A stretch of DNA of 64,000 bases from Artocarpus heterophyllus (GCA_025403435.1 JAJQZP010000047.1:1364001-1428000); one strand, 5' to 3'. Positions 47,929-61,286 are shown, numbered from the stretch's first letter. Made by a program: numbers and translations. Notes: generated by a model from the letters alone, not told the origin.

Positions 47929-49551
47929 AATAAAATGATTTAAAAAAATATATACCCTCTTAAACACAGAGTCGTTCAACTTGTTTATTTATTATAATTT
48001 TTTTAGCTTGTTGAACTCATTTATTCGAACTCAATATCTTGTGAAAAGTAATAAGATTAGATATTTTCATTGTTTTGAAGTCGAGGAACAAAACCTTGAA
48101 CAAAGCGGGTTTTTTTTTTTTTTGGCATTTAACCAATTGTGGGCAAAATTCCGCATTAGAAAAGTGGCTCAACTAGGATTAGTGATTTGCTCTCTTATTT
48201 ATCCTAAAATCAATGATTTGAAGTTTCTATATTTGAGTTTTCCAACGTATCATCCCTTAGTTTTACTTCATCATGGAAGATCCAAATCTTCAATTTGTAT
48301 CAACCAATGGTGAAAGTTTATACAAACCCTATTTGTCATGAAAAATTTAGGGCTTTCTCAAAATAGTTCAAAATTTAGAAGGGACATCACCAACAAGTCT
48401 CATCACAAAACAAGAAAAGAAATGGTACTAGTGAAGGAAAATTGAATCCTAGATTTATAACAATAAAGGAGGGGAAGAAAACCTTTATCCTTAGGTTTCT
48501 ATAAAATCCACTTCTCCATAAGCTTCTAAAGCTTGACCTAACTTTAAAACTTGTAAAAGTTGTGAGGTTTCTAAATCTCAAATCTTGTTTTATAGGTTTT
48601 GTTTTAAAGAGAAAAAACAAATTAATGTTAACCATTTGCTTATTTCTTAATTATATTTTTCATAATCACTTTTTAATAAATAAACAGGGGTTGTCAATTT
48701 ACATAAACAAAGTTACATAATTTTGCGATCTGATTGACCTTATTTTTTCCTTACCTTATATTTTGTGAAGGGATTAACAGCATATTTTATTCGCTCTTTT
48801 ACTATTTTATTCAATAAAAGTCATATTTTACCCCTTACAAGAATTTAATATTGTTTTTCGGCTTAAGACCCTAGCGCTATCATCAAGAACGCACAGAATG
48901 GTATCAAATGCCTGAATTCGCACTTAGCTAGAAGTCTGCCAACTAAGCACCCACATGGGTGCCAGATGACAGCCGTTACCGATGTAAGACCTCTTAAATT
49001 TTTTCGTCACTAAATATTAACATATTACCTTAAGAGTACCATACAATTATGAGGAACTAAAAACCAAAACTAAAGAGGTAGAAGGGAGGCATATATTTCC
49101 TAATTTTCTTATGTGTACTTGGGCATCGTCTTTACTTTGAAACGACAGGATATTTGGTGTTCTTTTTGTTTTCCTTTTTTACTAGTACTTTGAAAATTTG
49201 TTGCAAATTTTCTGTGAACTGGAAGAAAAATTAATGTGTATTTTTTCCTGGGTAATTCAAGACGTAAATTTAAAGGGTCATTCTAGTTTCTTTTTTTTTT
49301 TTAATGAAAATATTAACATATGGGTTTTCATGTTGAATAACGTATGGTTCCATTGCATTAAATGTACAAAAAAAAAAAGGTTGTATGACAAATCAAATCA
49401 AATGTCATTTGAGGTGTAAAGTTCTTTGGGATTTTTTTTGGGCATTTAAGTAAAAAACAGAAGCATCCAAAAAGACATTCATGAATTTTTTCAACCAAAA
49501 TATCAGGTAGATTCAGTTGCTTTATTGCATTTTGTCGAGGTTATCAAATTC
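47929..49551. other. Intergenic DNA between copia element and LINE
   Basis: No recognisable gene. Short frames on both strands carry no known motif. It contains poly-T runs at 48109-48122 and 49290-49303. Confidence 0.55.
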
Positions 49552-49639
49552 CTTTTTTAGAAGAAACTGGGAAATTTAATAAACTCTTAAAAGGCTATTG
49601 TGTATATAGCTGGAAATAAGCAAAAGCATACAATCACGT

Positions 49640-50057
49640 CAATTAACATTAACAAAATTCAACAAAGCAGGGCCAGCTAACATGTGGGCTGCATAATTCC
49701 CTTTCCGGGAGGCGTAGCAAATAGAACCACATCAAGCTTCTAACAGGAAACTTCTTATGTCTTCGATAATATTGGCCTAAATTGAGTGATCCGGTTAATT
49801 TCGGGCAGCATTGACCACATTAAGAGCATCTAACTCTACAATAAGAAACCTTGCTCAACAGCCACCTTCACCCCTTCCCCAATAGCAATACATTCCGCAA
49901 TGTGGGGAGAGAAACGGCTTTGGTCTATTTTCGACTTATCTGCAAACAACACCCTGTCCGCGTTCCTTGCAATCATTCCAATATCTATGTGCTCAGCAAA
50001 GCTAAGAACAATCGCATCTACATTTATTTTAATCAAAGAAACCGCAGGGGAGTCCAC
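49640..50057 (-). pseudogene. LINE RNase H domain remnant
   Basis: Reads INVDAIVLSF, the start of the RNase H domain of plant LINEs (INVDGA is usual), then IAECIAIGEGVKVAVEQGF. A further frame runs through DALNVVNAA and GNYAAHMLAGPALLNF, the end of the domain. Stops interrupt it. Confidence 0.75.
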
Positions 50058-50059
50058 AA

Positions 50060-50700
50060 ATTCCCTGGTACAGGAGTTCTAGCAGGCTGCGTGTTGTCTA
50101 CTGCCCAACACGAAGAGTAGTCCCCATAAATTCTGCCAGCTCTCTCTAATATTTCCTTAGCAGTTGATGCTCTTCCCTCAAAAACCATAGCATTCCGATT
50201 GTACCAAATTCTCCAGCTAATAGCACAAAACAATGCCCTTTCTTCTTCCTTTCCATATCAGAAAACATAAGAACATAATGAGTAAAAAAGGCCATTGCTA
50301 AAACAACCAACCAAATCCCAAATGCAACTACACTGCCAAACTTCTCTAGCTGCTAAGCAAGACCATAGAGCGTGGGTGATGGTCTCTACTTCTTCTTTGC
50401 AAAACGAGCACATAGTCGGGCACAAAATCTCCTACCTAACCAGATTGGTTTTAGCTGCCACGGCCTCATGGGCTGCACGCCAGATATGTATTTTAATTTT
50501 GTTTGGGATTCGACATTTCCACATGAGCCTCCACCACATACCCTCCCTCCCCGAGCTGGAAGCTTGACTTGGACGGGTCCTTTCAATCTCAACTCTATAG
50601 CCCGAACGCATCTTATAGATCCCCTTGCTGTCAAAGTGCCACACTGGCAAGTCCTTCCCTCTAGTTACACCCAAAGGAATGCTTAAAACAAGCTCTATGT
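50060..50700 (-). pseudogene. LINE reverse-transcriptase zinc-binding region remnant
   Basis: One frame reads PVWHFDSKGIYKMRSGYRV, then WWRLMWKCRIPNKIKIHIWRA, the usual W.....G.Y.V.SGY and W...IP.K.K...W order of this domain. A second frame near 50060-50230 reads AISWRIWYNRNAMVFEG, the linker before RNase H. Confidence 0.8.
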
Positions 50701-50892
50701 CAATAGGCTAAAGAATGGAGCTTAAAGCATCCCTTGACCAACGCCCATTTTCAACGAGATTGGACACCATAAGTTGCCTATTCTCCTCAGGTGGCCGAGT
50801 AATTAGATGAAAAGAAAACGGTCGTGATAGCCATGGACCCTCAAAAATCCTCATGAAATAGCCATCACCAATTTTCCATGAGAGATGTAGGG

Positions 50893-52851
50893 TTATGAGG
50901 CGTTATTCCCGATATGAACCTTTAGGGAGTCAAAATTTGCGAAATATTTGGCTTTGAGAACATGGCCCGTGAGAGATGATGGATTAGTCGCAATTCGCCA
51001 TGCTTGTTTCACAACTAGTGCTCCATTGAAAGATAACATATCATGAAAACCCATCCCTCTTTCACATTTAGGGCGGCATAAAATTTCCCATCTCAACCAA
51101 TAAATTTTATGACATCTCCGCCTCCTCCCTGTCAAAACTTTGCAATCAAAGATTGAGGTCATCTCACAAAGAAGGCAGTTTAAAAACACTCATAGCATAA
51201 GTAGAGGTAGCTTGGACCACTATCTTGATTAGAAACTCTTTACCTCGTACCGAAAACATTTTGCCTTTCCAAAGCTGTAATTTCCTCAAAACTTTTCAGC
51301 AAATACTATTAAAGAGTCACCTTTTATTCCTTCCAACGAAAGCAGGAAGTCCCTAAAAAAACATGAGAAGCATTACTATCTAAACCAAGGAAATCCAAGA
51401 CCATACTTTGTCAATCAACATCCAAATTCGAGCTAAAGCATGCCCATTTTTTTTGTAAATTTATCTTCCGACCCGAGACACGCTCATACTTTACCAACAC
51501 ATCTTTCAAAGCCTGACAATAACCCTCATCCGCTCAACAAAAAATTAAACTGTCATCAGCAAAAGAAGATATGTGAGTTTTGGAGCCGTCCTAGCACATT
51601 CAAGTCCCACCAACCAGTTCTCATTTTCCGCTTTTTGAAGTAAAGAATTGAACCCTTCCGCATACAACAAAAACAAATACAGAGAGAGGGCGTCCTTGAC
51701 GGATCCCTCGTAGAGGAACGACTTTCCCAATCAATCTTCTATTGACTAGAAATGAAAATTTCACAGCCTCAACACAATCCATCACCCTGTCGATCCAACA
51801 TCTAGAGAACCCAAATCTATCCATAACCACACGCAAGAACTACCACTCTACTATGTCATGGGCTTATTCAAATCTAACTTTAAGGCCATTGAGCCGGTTC
51901 TACCTCTAGTTTTCCTTCTTATGGTGTATAGCGTTCCAAAACCCACCACAATGTTGTCAGTAATGAGTCATCCTGAAACAAAGGCAATCTATTCATCAGA
52001 AATGATTCTTGGAAGGTGGACTTTCAACCCATTAGCAAGCGCCTTGGTAATTATTTTATATACCATGTTGCACAAACTAATTGGTCGGTAATCGGAAACC
52101 TTCCTCGAGGATCTTCTTTTTGGGATAAGAACAATGTGAGTGCTAATGAGTGGTCTAGCAGACTGCTTACCATTTAGGATCTACAAACAAACGTCAGTAG
52201 TTTTTGGATCCACCAAACTCTAGTTTTTTAGTAAAACCCCACATGGAGACCTTTGGTCCCAGAGCTTTCCAAGCTCCCAAGTTGAAAACCGCCATTTTGA
52301 TCTCCTCAGCTATAAATGGGGCATCTAAGTAATCTCATGGCATCCGAAACCCTATGCTCCACACCCGAAAGGGCTTTAGCAATCTCCTCTCCTTCAGGCA
52401 GAGATGTGGTAAAAATGTTGCTAAAATAACTCTCAATAACTTCAACCACTTTCTCCTTAGAAGTAGCCCAGTCGCCTACCGAAGACTCCAGCCCTCTAAT
52501 TTCATTTTTTTTTCACCGCGTTGGGAGGCCTTGGCATGAAAAAAGTTGACATTCCGTTCTCCATCTTTCAACCATGTAAATCCAAACTTTTGTTTCCAGT
52601 AGTATTCCTCCAAAACTAAAGCCCGGTCTTAATCTCTCTTAATCTCCAAAATGCGTTGCTTATTTTCCTCCTAATTACTGGAATTATTTAATCTTTCCAG
52701 CTCCTTTTGCAAGGAAGCTATTTTCTTTAGCAAGTTCTTGTTCGTAGTGTCTCCCCACAATTGCAACACCTCCCTACACAGACATTTTCTCAGATAAAAG
52801 TTGGATGTGCCCATCTGAGTAGTGACCCCTCCAAGCCCGGAGCATAACGTA
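50893..52851 (-). pseudogene. LINE reverse transcriptase remnant
   Basis: Landmarks on the minus strand: PISLCNMVYKI and ALANGLKVHLPRIISDEQ at about 52040-52090, MALKLDLNK near 51870, FADDSLIF at 51540-51563 (the catalytic Asp pair is present), and KIYWLRWEILCRPKCERGMG near 51040-51110. Frameshifts separate each piece. Confidence 0.85.
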
Positions 52852-53620
52852 CTAGAAATCCGGGTTAGTGAGCCAAAAGAGATTCAAATAAAACCTTCTC
52901 CAATTACCATTATTCCACTGATCTACCAAACCAAACTCAAGCTCTACTTGGATGACGCAGTGATCTGAACCAAAGTAATCACGGTGGAAGACCTGTGGTC
53001 GTGGGAAAATTTCTTTCCATTCAAGATCAATTAAAACATAGTCCACACGTTCTTGGATGTTCTCCGGGGAGTCTTGTCAGACTGTTCCACATGAATGGAG
53101 CCCCCCGAAAACCAGCATCCATCAGCGCACAATCATCCACAGCATCTACAAAGCGATTCATGTCCCCATAAACTCGATCATTACCACCTAGTTTTTTCGA
53201 CAGGTGAAAAATGTCACTGAAGTCACCCGCTACCATCCCAGGGAGAGTGTACAAAGCTCATAATCGACGAGAAGCTCCCAAAAATGGTGTCTCTGGGCCG
53301 TCTTGGGTTGTCCGTAGAATCCAGGAAAACGCCACCGAGTGGCCTCCGAGCTTGTAACAACGGAATCAACATGGAATCTTGAAGAACTTTTAACATCTAC
53401 ATCCCAATCTTTAGACCATAGTAACATAAGACCACCACTCTTTCCCAAGTAATTCAAAGCATCCTTAATACACTCAGCTTCCCGAACCCTCAATTTGTTC
53501 TCTGACAAAAAAACCAATTTCGGGGAAAATCTCCAGATAACCATCTAGTGCTTTTCGAATGCATGTGGATGGCCAAGCCCACGCACATTCCATGTTAAGA
53601 GACTTATGGTTGTCGGCGAG
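52852..53620 (-). pseudogene. LINE endonuclease remnant
   Basis: Begins LLTWNVRGLGHP (about 53610), then LVFLSENKL, GDFSDIFH (usual GDFNEI) and, at the end, HRDYFGSDHC (the conserved SDH). It would nick target DNA. Broken by stops and at least two frame changes. Confidence 0.8.
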
Positions 53621-54394
53621 GTTGTTGAGCAACCTCCGCCGAGAAAATGTCTGAACGGTCTGCTAGCACCATATGCATCTTCTCACTTTCACAACTACCA
53701 TCGCCCGAGTCCGCATCAATCTTCCTTTTGAAAATAGGTTTGCTTCCTTCCAAGTCTTTAGCTTCCTTCCCTTACTTCCTGGTAGAAATCCGGTTAGAAG
53801 GGTTCAGACGAGATTTCTTATCCCCAGTCAGAAGAACACCATGCTCAGGCTGGGCCGCCAAAACAAATTCCTTAAAAGTTGGCCGTGGAACCACATCGTT
53901 TGCGGAATTTCCCATCTCAGATAAACGTGCATGTTTTTGCATGAATTGTACACACAGACCATCCTCAGGTGAGTTACTTAAAAAGACACGTACTTTTTTA
54001 GTCCCGAGTTGCCCTTCCTTCAACTGAGTAAAATTCAAATTTGAAATAGTTGGAATACTTTCCTTCTCTGCATTGGCTAAAAAGAAAACCGCATCCTCAT
54101 TAATACCCGCATCTTCCGCAATCGTGTCAACCGTGACCATTCTGGCCACCCATGCCAACCGAAAATTGACTGCTTAGTACCCTATTTGGGTGGCGACATC
54201 GTTGATTGCAAAAGGTCTCCGCCGCCCCATCTACTTATTCTCCTTATTCTTTCGCTTATGGTTTTCGTCCCCAACCAGCCAAAAACCATAGTTGAATTCT
54301 TTAGACTCTATCGTCACCACCACTTCGGGCTATTGACAGTCGTAGAAAAGCATGCCCCAAGATACCACAAACAAAGGGAAAATCTGGCAGGCGT

Positions 54395-54943
54395 TCATAC
54401 TCTAGATGTGCCATGACTGTTTTCCTCGTTTTCCCCAATCGGGCTTTTAACTCCCCTCCTTAGAGGTTTCGTCACATCCACCAATACCCTTACCTGCATA
54501 TGTGGACCCACACATCTACCTTGATTGCCAGCATCAACTCGGATAGACACTTCAATAGCATCCCCAATGATCTGCCCAATTTCTTCAATCATACCATTTG
54601 TAGGGAGACAATGGACTTGAATCTTGCAGTGTGAGGATCGGAATTCTCCCACATCTCTGAGATTGATACCATCTATCTCCTTCAACATCACAAATGATCA
54701 GTTAAAAGTCCAACGTTCCATGGATAGAACTCGTTCAATTTCCTTCCTATCTTTGAAAGGAAAAAAGAAAGTATCCGAAGCTACTTCTCGGATCTCCGCT
54801 TCCTTTTCCATGTGCCATTGATTTTTCATCACCGATTTAAAAAACCTGCAATTATAGGGTTTACGAGTCATAATCTTACCGAGAAGACCAAACAGCATGA
54901 GATTCTTACCCTTCACAACCAACTCGTCACAAACCCCGACCAC
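54395..54943 (-). pseudogene. LINE gag-like ORF1 (DUF4283-type) remnant
   Basis: Reads LMLFGLLGKIMTRKPYN and FKDRKEIERVLSMERWTFN, then after a frame break MLKEIDGINLRD and VHCLPTNGM...IGDAIEV, ending VRVLVDVTKPLRRG. This is the order of the DUF4283 RNA-binding region of plant LINEs. The zinc knuckle expected after PLRRG is not visible. No in-frame ATG is evident at the start. Confidence 0.75.
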
Positions 54944-55126
54944 TTCATCTTCCTCCTCCGTTATTGACAGTGAACATCATTATCCAACCATCTCATCCTT
55001 AGCGAGAGATGAGAAAACAAAGCAAAGAAAACGTAGATAAAACAAACCCTAGTAAACCCTTCTCCAAAAGGGGACGGTACTAAACTCTCTCAAGCGCACT
55101 CTTGGAGAGACTTTTTTATGGATTTC

Positions 55127-56036
55127 ATCAAATTCGTTTTGATTAATGCTCATACGTGAAGATTTTGAAAAATTAAGTAACAACGTTATCATTATCATTG
55201 TTATTTTAAGTTAATTACATAATCATACTGTTTACTTTTTACTACTTCAATTTGTCTTTATATATTTGCAAACTATAAAAATATACTTTTCAATTTTATA
55301 TAGTTTAAAAAACTTATTTTAATTTTATTCTGATAAATAAAAAAATTAAGCAAAATAATATAAAATTACTCTTAAATCATTGCAAAAAATATTTTATAGA
55401 TTTGAAAAAATAAAAAATCCTAAAACAAGACATAAAATTTACTAGGACTCTAAACTTTGAATAATTGAATAAAACTCAGCTACAAGCTATAAAGTGTTTT
55501 AGAAGAAAAATAGTTAAATGAAATATAAAAGTTCGTTGCATTGCAATTTTTAACTTAAAATTTTGATTCAATTCAAGCTAAAAAAAAAAAAGGGAAAAAA
55601 ATCAGGCTGAGTCATTGCCTATTATGGCATAAGCAGGTGCAAAAAAAAAATCTATTAATCGGGGGTGTTTGGAATAATGGCTTGAACTATAAATAATGTA
55701 AAACTCTCATATAAATTAATAAAAAGCTAACGTAAAGCTCTCACATTCTACAGTTTTCAAACCAAATTAATGGCTTAAACTACTCTTTCAAACACCATAT
55801 ATATTTATATATATATAAGAGAATATAGCTGCATAATTTTTTGGGAAAGATCCACTTGTATACAGAGAAAACATAGCTTCAACTGAACATTAGAAGATAA
55901 AAAAATAAAAAATAAAAAATAGTTTACACATACATCAATGTTCCGACAGCAATTTTAATTAAATTGCTTTATGTTCACTAGCTGTGAAACCTTCAGATTG
56001 ATCTACATGCATGTCTAGTGCTCCCTGTCCCTAGCA
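55127..56036. other. 3' flank of the dynamin gene
   Basis: AT-rich with no coding frame. It should contain the 3' UTR and polyadenylation signals of the minus-strand gene; I could not place the cleavage site. It holds a short MITE-like insertion. Confidence 0.5.
55664..55796. mobile_element. MITE-like element, copy 1
   Basis: Ends GGTGTTTGGAATAATGG and, reverse complemented, GGTGTTTGAAAGAGTAG, 133 bp apart, with AT-rich contents. It resembles the element at 62261-62421. No target duplication is obvious, so the family is not assigned. Confidence 0.55.
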
Positions 56037-59000
56037 TCAAAGAGCCCGAGCCACGGATTTGAACTCATTCAAGCAAGACTGAAGAACCTTCTGACGTTTC
56101 TGAAGAGACTGCCGCTCATTCTGCAATACGTCGATCGCACCAGGAGCAATAAACATGTCCATGAATTTCTCGTCGGTCACAGCAAACAAATCCAAACCGA
56201 GTGCCAGCACAAGCCGGTCTCGGCTGCTCAAGTAGGCAAGGGGAAAAAAAAACAAATGAGCTTTAAGTTCTCATACCATAACGAAGTGAAGAAACAGATT
56301 GTGAAAACATAATTTACATGTTTGACTTATTTATTTGCTAAGAATATGTTGAAAGTTGAAATAATCAAAGAACAATTAAAGTATTGAACATGGGACAATT
56401 AAAGAATTGAATATGTTGAGGCGGGTTGATTTAGTACTTCTTTCAATTATTGGAGAAAGTGACCGCATAGGGATGCACCTATAAGCTGTAAAGAAAGACA
56501 GGAGATTCCACCACAAAGATGATTCCATTAAAAAAAAGGAACAAACGAAGGAAAGACTACAAAACATGAATAACCAGAAACTTTAGCTTGCAGTGGATAG
56601 TAACAGGCAACACAATTAAGAGAGAGAAAGAGATGCAATACAAAGAAAAATGGAATCAAAGGACTAATTGTTATGGTGAATAACTAAGCTTGTGAAGATG
56701 CAACTTAACGAAGAATAAAAAGAAGCTTACCAAGGTGTTAAGAATCCAGAATTTAAAGCTGATGAGACATTTCTCTCCACAAGAATCCCACGAATCATTG
56801 AGAAATGCTGAGCCGCCGAAGAACAAATTTCTTGATAAGTTGAGCCTGTTCTTACCCCACCATCCCGGTTTCCAAACAAAAGACCACCATTTGGGACTCT
56901 CATGTGGTCGGGATTTCTACCATTGCCTGTCATTCTCGAAACCCGTTTTCTTGCTGCGACGTCAACACCATTTCCAAGTTCTTTTGCCCCACCATACATC
57001 GGATCACATGGATGATCAGGTGATGGGGTCTCAGGCACAGTCATTTGGCTCTCTCCAAGAACTTCTCTGGCTTCTGCAGCTTTCCCTGGTGTGGTCTGCA
57101 AAGCACTCTTTTCTGGAGGCCTGTTCTCCTTATATCTCATTGCATCATCCTGACCCGATGCCCCACCATCACCCGATGCCCCTCCATTGGACAGTTCAAG
57201 CGAAAACAAACCAATTGAACCTGGGTTGGATTTGTAAATAGATGCTGCACTAGATCCAAAACCCTCTTGAATTTCATTCTCATAACATACCAATGAATAT
57301 GGGCTTGTTACTGAATCAAGGTGACGCCTGACTAGTTCCTTGCACTGTTTAGCAAGATCCTTAATAAACCGACTGTAAGCATGCCTTAAAGCTGCATGAA
57401 AACCAAAATATACATCCATGTTCCCAATTTTATTCCCATCTGTAGAGTCAATAAACAGCAAATAGTTTCATAATCAGGAAAAAAAAATAGAAATAACAAA
57501 ATCCAGTATCAAGAATTAGTTCCATGAAATAGTTAGGAGAAACAGATGTTGAGCAATCGTTTCCGTAGAGTATTTGAACCATTAGTATCATCAAAGTGGT
57601 CAAATCATCCTCCCCTCCCCAAAAATAAAACGTTTTCTTTTGCTGGTAGAAAAGATTGATGCCAGAAACTCAACTCATCATCTGGCCATATATAGCACCA
57701 AAGGAATGTAAAATTACACCAGTAAAAGATCTGATTTAAGCGGAAAATAGTAGTTACAACGTACGCAAGATAACAAACCCAATAGACATGAGAAAGTCAT
57801 ATGTTCAGTGTAGTTTTAAAAAAAAAAGTTTGTTTGGGCCAACGAAGTACAATCAGCTAAAAAAGGGAAGAGAAACTAGTCTAAGAAAAATTTGTGACAA
57901 CTAAACGAAATAAATTAGGGGGTAAATAGCTTAGTCAAGAATTTTATTTTAAAAAACAGGAAAATTGAGATTCTTACATTCTGACTCACGGTTGCGATTT
58001 ATTTCGAGTGCGAGATCAAAGATATTCCCTAAAACAAAAGCAAGCCGATCACAAGCAGTGTCTAAAAGAGGAGCAAGCCATGATCTCGCAGCAGCACGTG
58101 CAATTTCTGCCGCTGCCTGTGTTGCTCCGGTACCCCCACCTCGGCTAGCATGGGCAAGTAATATATTTGCAACCTGATACAGGGATAATCAGCCGTCACA
58201 TCATCAAGACTAACTGTCTCTCTAAATTAACCAGTATACATACCTTCTCCCTGGATACTGGGGGGCACTCAATAGAATACGCGGCACACTGAAATTCATG
58301 CATTACCCTTTCAAATGCTGCTCCCCCATATAGCCGAAGAGTAGCATTAGGAGGCCTTATATCTGCAGTAACACCTGACCAAGCCCCAATACCACTTTCG
58401 TACTGCTCCTCGGCTGTTGTTTTTCCCCATTGCTCGGGAGCAGGATCTGCTGCTCCATCAATCAGTTCTCCCTTCGCCGATTGGAAAGAATAAATAGCAT
58501 TTTGAATCAATTTGAACATGTAAAGCTTCAAACTTTCTCAAGCACTTCAAATGGAACATAAAATACAGCATATGATTCATGTAACTCAATCTCAACGTAT
58601 GATTCATGAAACTGAATCTCAGATGGTTACACCATTTTCAATAATCTTTCTTTTGTTTTCTTTTTTTTTTTTTTAGATATGTTTCTGTGTAAAAATAAGT
58701 GATTTAAGAGTGATATACTGCAAGAGACATGAGAAGACTGAAGAACGATCTCACTTTTCCCTCTTTATAATACGTTTGAAAATATCATTTTATTTGGTGC
58801 CAGGAGGTCATTATGCTCCCAATGAATAGAAAGTTATATGATTTGTAATGTTTTCACATTATTTTCTTACCACGTGACTGCAGATAGAAGCAGCATGCAG
58901 CATTGCAAATCTCCTAAGCTGAGCAACATCAGAAGTGGCCTGTATTTTGGAGTCCATTCTGGCCAGTTCAATACTGACTTCACTGCAGCGCTGCTCAAGC

Positions 59001-61286
59001 AAAGCCAGTGTTGCTGGTGCAGCTTCTTTGTATCTCTTCTGAAGTTCAGACTCCAAATATTCTTTCAGACAACCAAAACCAATATATGGCCTAAACTTTT
59101 CTTCGTCAAATCCTCCCTTGACACCTTCTCGCAGATGACGAAGGACTTCTGTGTCCACTTGAGATATTTGCCGACGAAATTCATCATTGGAAATGGTGTT
59201 CTGATCTTTAGGTAGCGCAACAAAAAATGGGTGAATGCTGTCTCCAAGGTAACCCCTTGCACTTAAATATCGATCCACTTCCCATCGATCACTAAACTCC
59301 TGCATATCGTACGTCTTCCCATCAACTCTACTACCGTGGAAATCATTTGTTTTATAATCATTACATCGAACAATTTTCTTGATTAGTTTTATCAAAAACT
59401 AATGAAGAATCATTCTGAATCTGTCACTAAGATGACTAAGACAACCACAAACAGCAAATAGCCAAAACTTATTTTTGTCCAATTAAAAAATTAATTTTTT
59501 TTTATTATCTTAGATGATGTACTTGGATAAATTCATACCTTGAGCCGATTATCAAATTTCGAAACAACAATCATAGTGCGCCTAAAAGTTGGGTCAATGT
59601 CACGAATGGCATCCAGCCACAAGGATGAGCACCACTCAACGCTACTCTGTTGAAGAAATAATAAGATGCGATGTGGAGGGCTAGCCAATGACTTAACCAT
59701 TGAAAGAATTTCATCAGGTGTATTGTCAGGTTCTCCCTTCTTTGCCTGCTAACAACAATTTAACATTTTACTTGCAAGATGAACAAAATCCCAAAAATAC
59801 AAGTACTAACTTAAAACCAGGGCTTCTAATGCCATGTTAAATCATTAACCGTTATCAAAACCTAAACTTAAGACAAAATGTACAGGATTGCATCTGAGAG
59901 ATTTACACTCCGAATTTGTAACAAAAAACAACTCACCTTGAGAACGAAACCTGGTGTATCGATGATGTTGAGGTTTGGGCAATGTGCATATTCAGCTCTC
60001 ATCACAATTGGCTTGGAAGAAACTGCAGTTTTAGTTTTCTTTAAAAGCACTTCGGTCCGAGACTTTATGATGTCTGCAATAGCAGAAGCCAAAACAACAG
60101 GACTTCCATATTCTTCAGAATCCTCCTCCTGATAATTGCAGATTTAAAACAAATATTTTTGTGATTATAGATACTACCATCAAACTAGGCCGATAAATTA
60201 CACATAGTACAAGATGTATGTGACCAATTTAACAACAAAACTAAGTTTTTGGTTCTGATTATTCTTTTTTTTTTCCTTGATTTAATTATCAAACAATCAA
60301 TACTGCCAAGCTCAACCTTTGTTCAGCTTGAAGATCCCAATTGTTTTGAAATTCCCAAAACCAGAAAAACAAGGGACGGTAATGTTTTCAACTATATTCT
60401 TCAAGTGCAATTCTGCCAAGGAGACCACTTTAACAAAGTACATTAAAAACCCTAAAATATATATCATCTTGAGCACAACAGTACATTAAAAACCTTAAAA
60501 TATATATCATCTTGAGCACTTGAGTTACAAATAAACTACAAAAAATTTGTGGAACTGAGAAAGCTTGTAATTCATGTCTTATCTAAAAAAAAAAATATTC
60601 TTACCAGATAATAACATCGAATTTTATCCTAAATAATGAGTGAAACTCGAAAAAAAAAACTTTATAAAATTCTCATGCAGAAACTAAGAACCAGAGCCAA
60701 AATGAGAGACAAATCCAAAGAACGAAGCATTTGAATCACATGATCACATCACCGAAGAGAGCAACGATAATCCATTAAGAACCCCTTCAAAAAAACACTC
60801 TGTTCACCGCTTTGGAGCAGAGTGGAACAATGGCAGATCAATTCAAACAAATTGATTATAGAGAAAGAGAAATGGTTATGGTTATGGTTATGGTTATGGT
60901 TATGGTTAGGGTTAGGGTAATGGTCAGGAATAGAAGACCTGGAAGCGGCATCGCGGGTCGAGAGCGGAGGGGTCGTGGACCATCTGAAGAATGAGGGGGC
61001 GGCGAGTGCCCATCTCGACCTCGCGGACGTTGAAGCGGAACCCCAGCAGGGCCTCCAGGAGAGAGCTCTTCCCATCGGACTGCCCGCCTAGTGCAACTAT
61101 CTCCGGGATCGGAAGCTTCTCTCCGAACGCCACCGCCGCCGACTGCAGCCGGTTGTACACCTCAAACCGGGACTTGGACGACAAAGAGGATGAGGAATCG
61201 GCCATGGCGGATAGCAGCTGCTGTTGCTGCCTTCTGGAGTGGGATTTATCTGAGGGGGTTTTGGTTGGAGTGGTGAACGTCGCCAT
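56037..61286 (-). CDS. DRP5A: Dynamin-related GTPase, DRP5A type, eight exons, apparently intact
   Basis: Exons (minus): 61286-60939, 60128-59937, 59745-59539, 59299-58871, 58471-58244, 58173-57978, 57439-56731, 56223-56037. All junctions are GT-AG; the CDS is 2496 bp, 831 residues, without breaks. GTPase motifs: P-loop GGQSDGKSS (67-75), switch Thr in MGTRRP (94), DTPG (173-176), SKFD (242-245). A middle/stalk region follows, then a variable segment (about 570-735) with TPGK and VPETPSPD. The C-terminal GTPase-effector domain ends NEFKSVARAL. No PH domain, proline-rich tail or transit peptide is evident. Length and motifs fit plant DRP5A, sister of the chloroplast-division dynamin DRP5B/ARC5; DRP5A is known from Arabidopsis to act at the cell plate in cytokinesis. 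Start chosen at MATFTT because it matches the family N-terminus; an in-frame ATG lies 28 codons upstream. The exon 1 donor (CAG/GTCTTC) is weak. Confidence 0.93.
60872..60923. repeat. Telomere-like hexamer repeat in dynamin intron 1
   Basis: About six GGTTAT units followed by two GGTTAG-type units (plus strand), ending 15 bp from the exon 1 donor. On the transcribed strand it reads as CCCTAACCCTAA then ATAACC repeats. Confidence 0.9.

Larger units (their letters stand above)
49552..55126 (-). mobile_element. L1-type LINE retrotransposon, decayed
   Basis: On the minus strand, broken frames show the plant L1 order: a gag-like DUF4283 region, apurinic-type endonuclease, reverse transcriptase, reverse-transcriptase zinc-binding region, RNase H. 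The length of about 5.6 kb is usual for plant L1. Proposed ends: ATCAAATTC at 49543-49551 and 55127-55135 as a 9-bp target duplication, with a short A-tail (T run at 49553-49558) at the 3' end. The boundaries are less certain than the coding content because 9 bp in AT-rich DNA could match by chance. Confidence 0.85.

Noticed and set aside
47981..48313. 110-codon plus-strand frame between copia and LINE
   Set aside because: Contains a poly-T-derived Phe run and no recognisable motif; composition is that of random AT-rich DNA.
50295..50686. Plus-strand frames of 90-104 codons
   Set aside because: Antisense shadows of the LINE zinc-binding region.
55664..55796. hAT family assignment for the MITE-like elements
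   Set aside because: No 8-bp target duplication is visible at either copy, so no superfamily was assigned.
60872..60923. True interstitial telomere
   Set aside because: Only two units are TTAGGG-like and the rest are TTATGG. The plant telomere is TTTAGGG. The tract is short and intronic.
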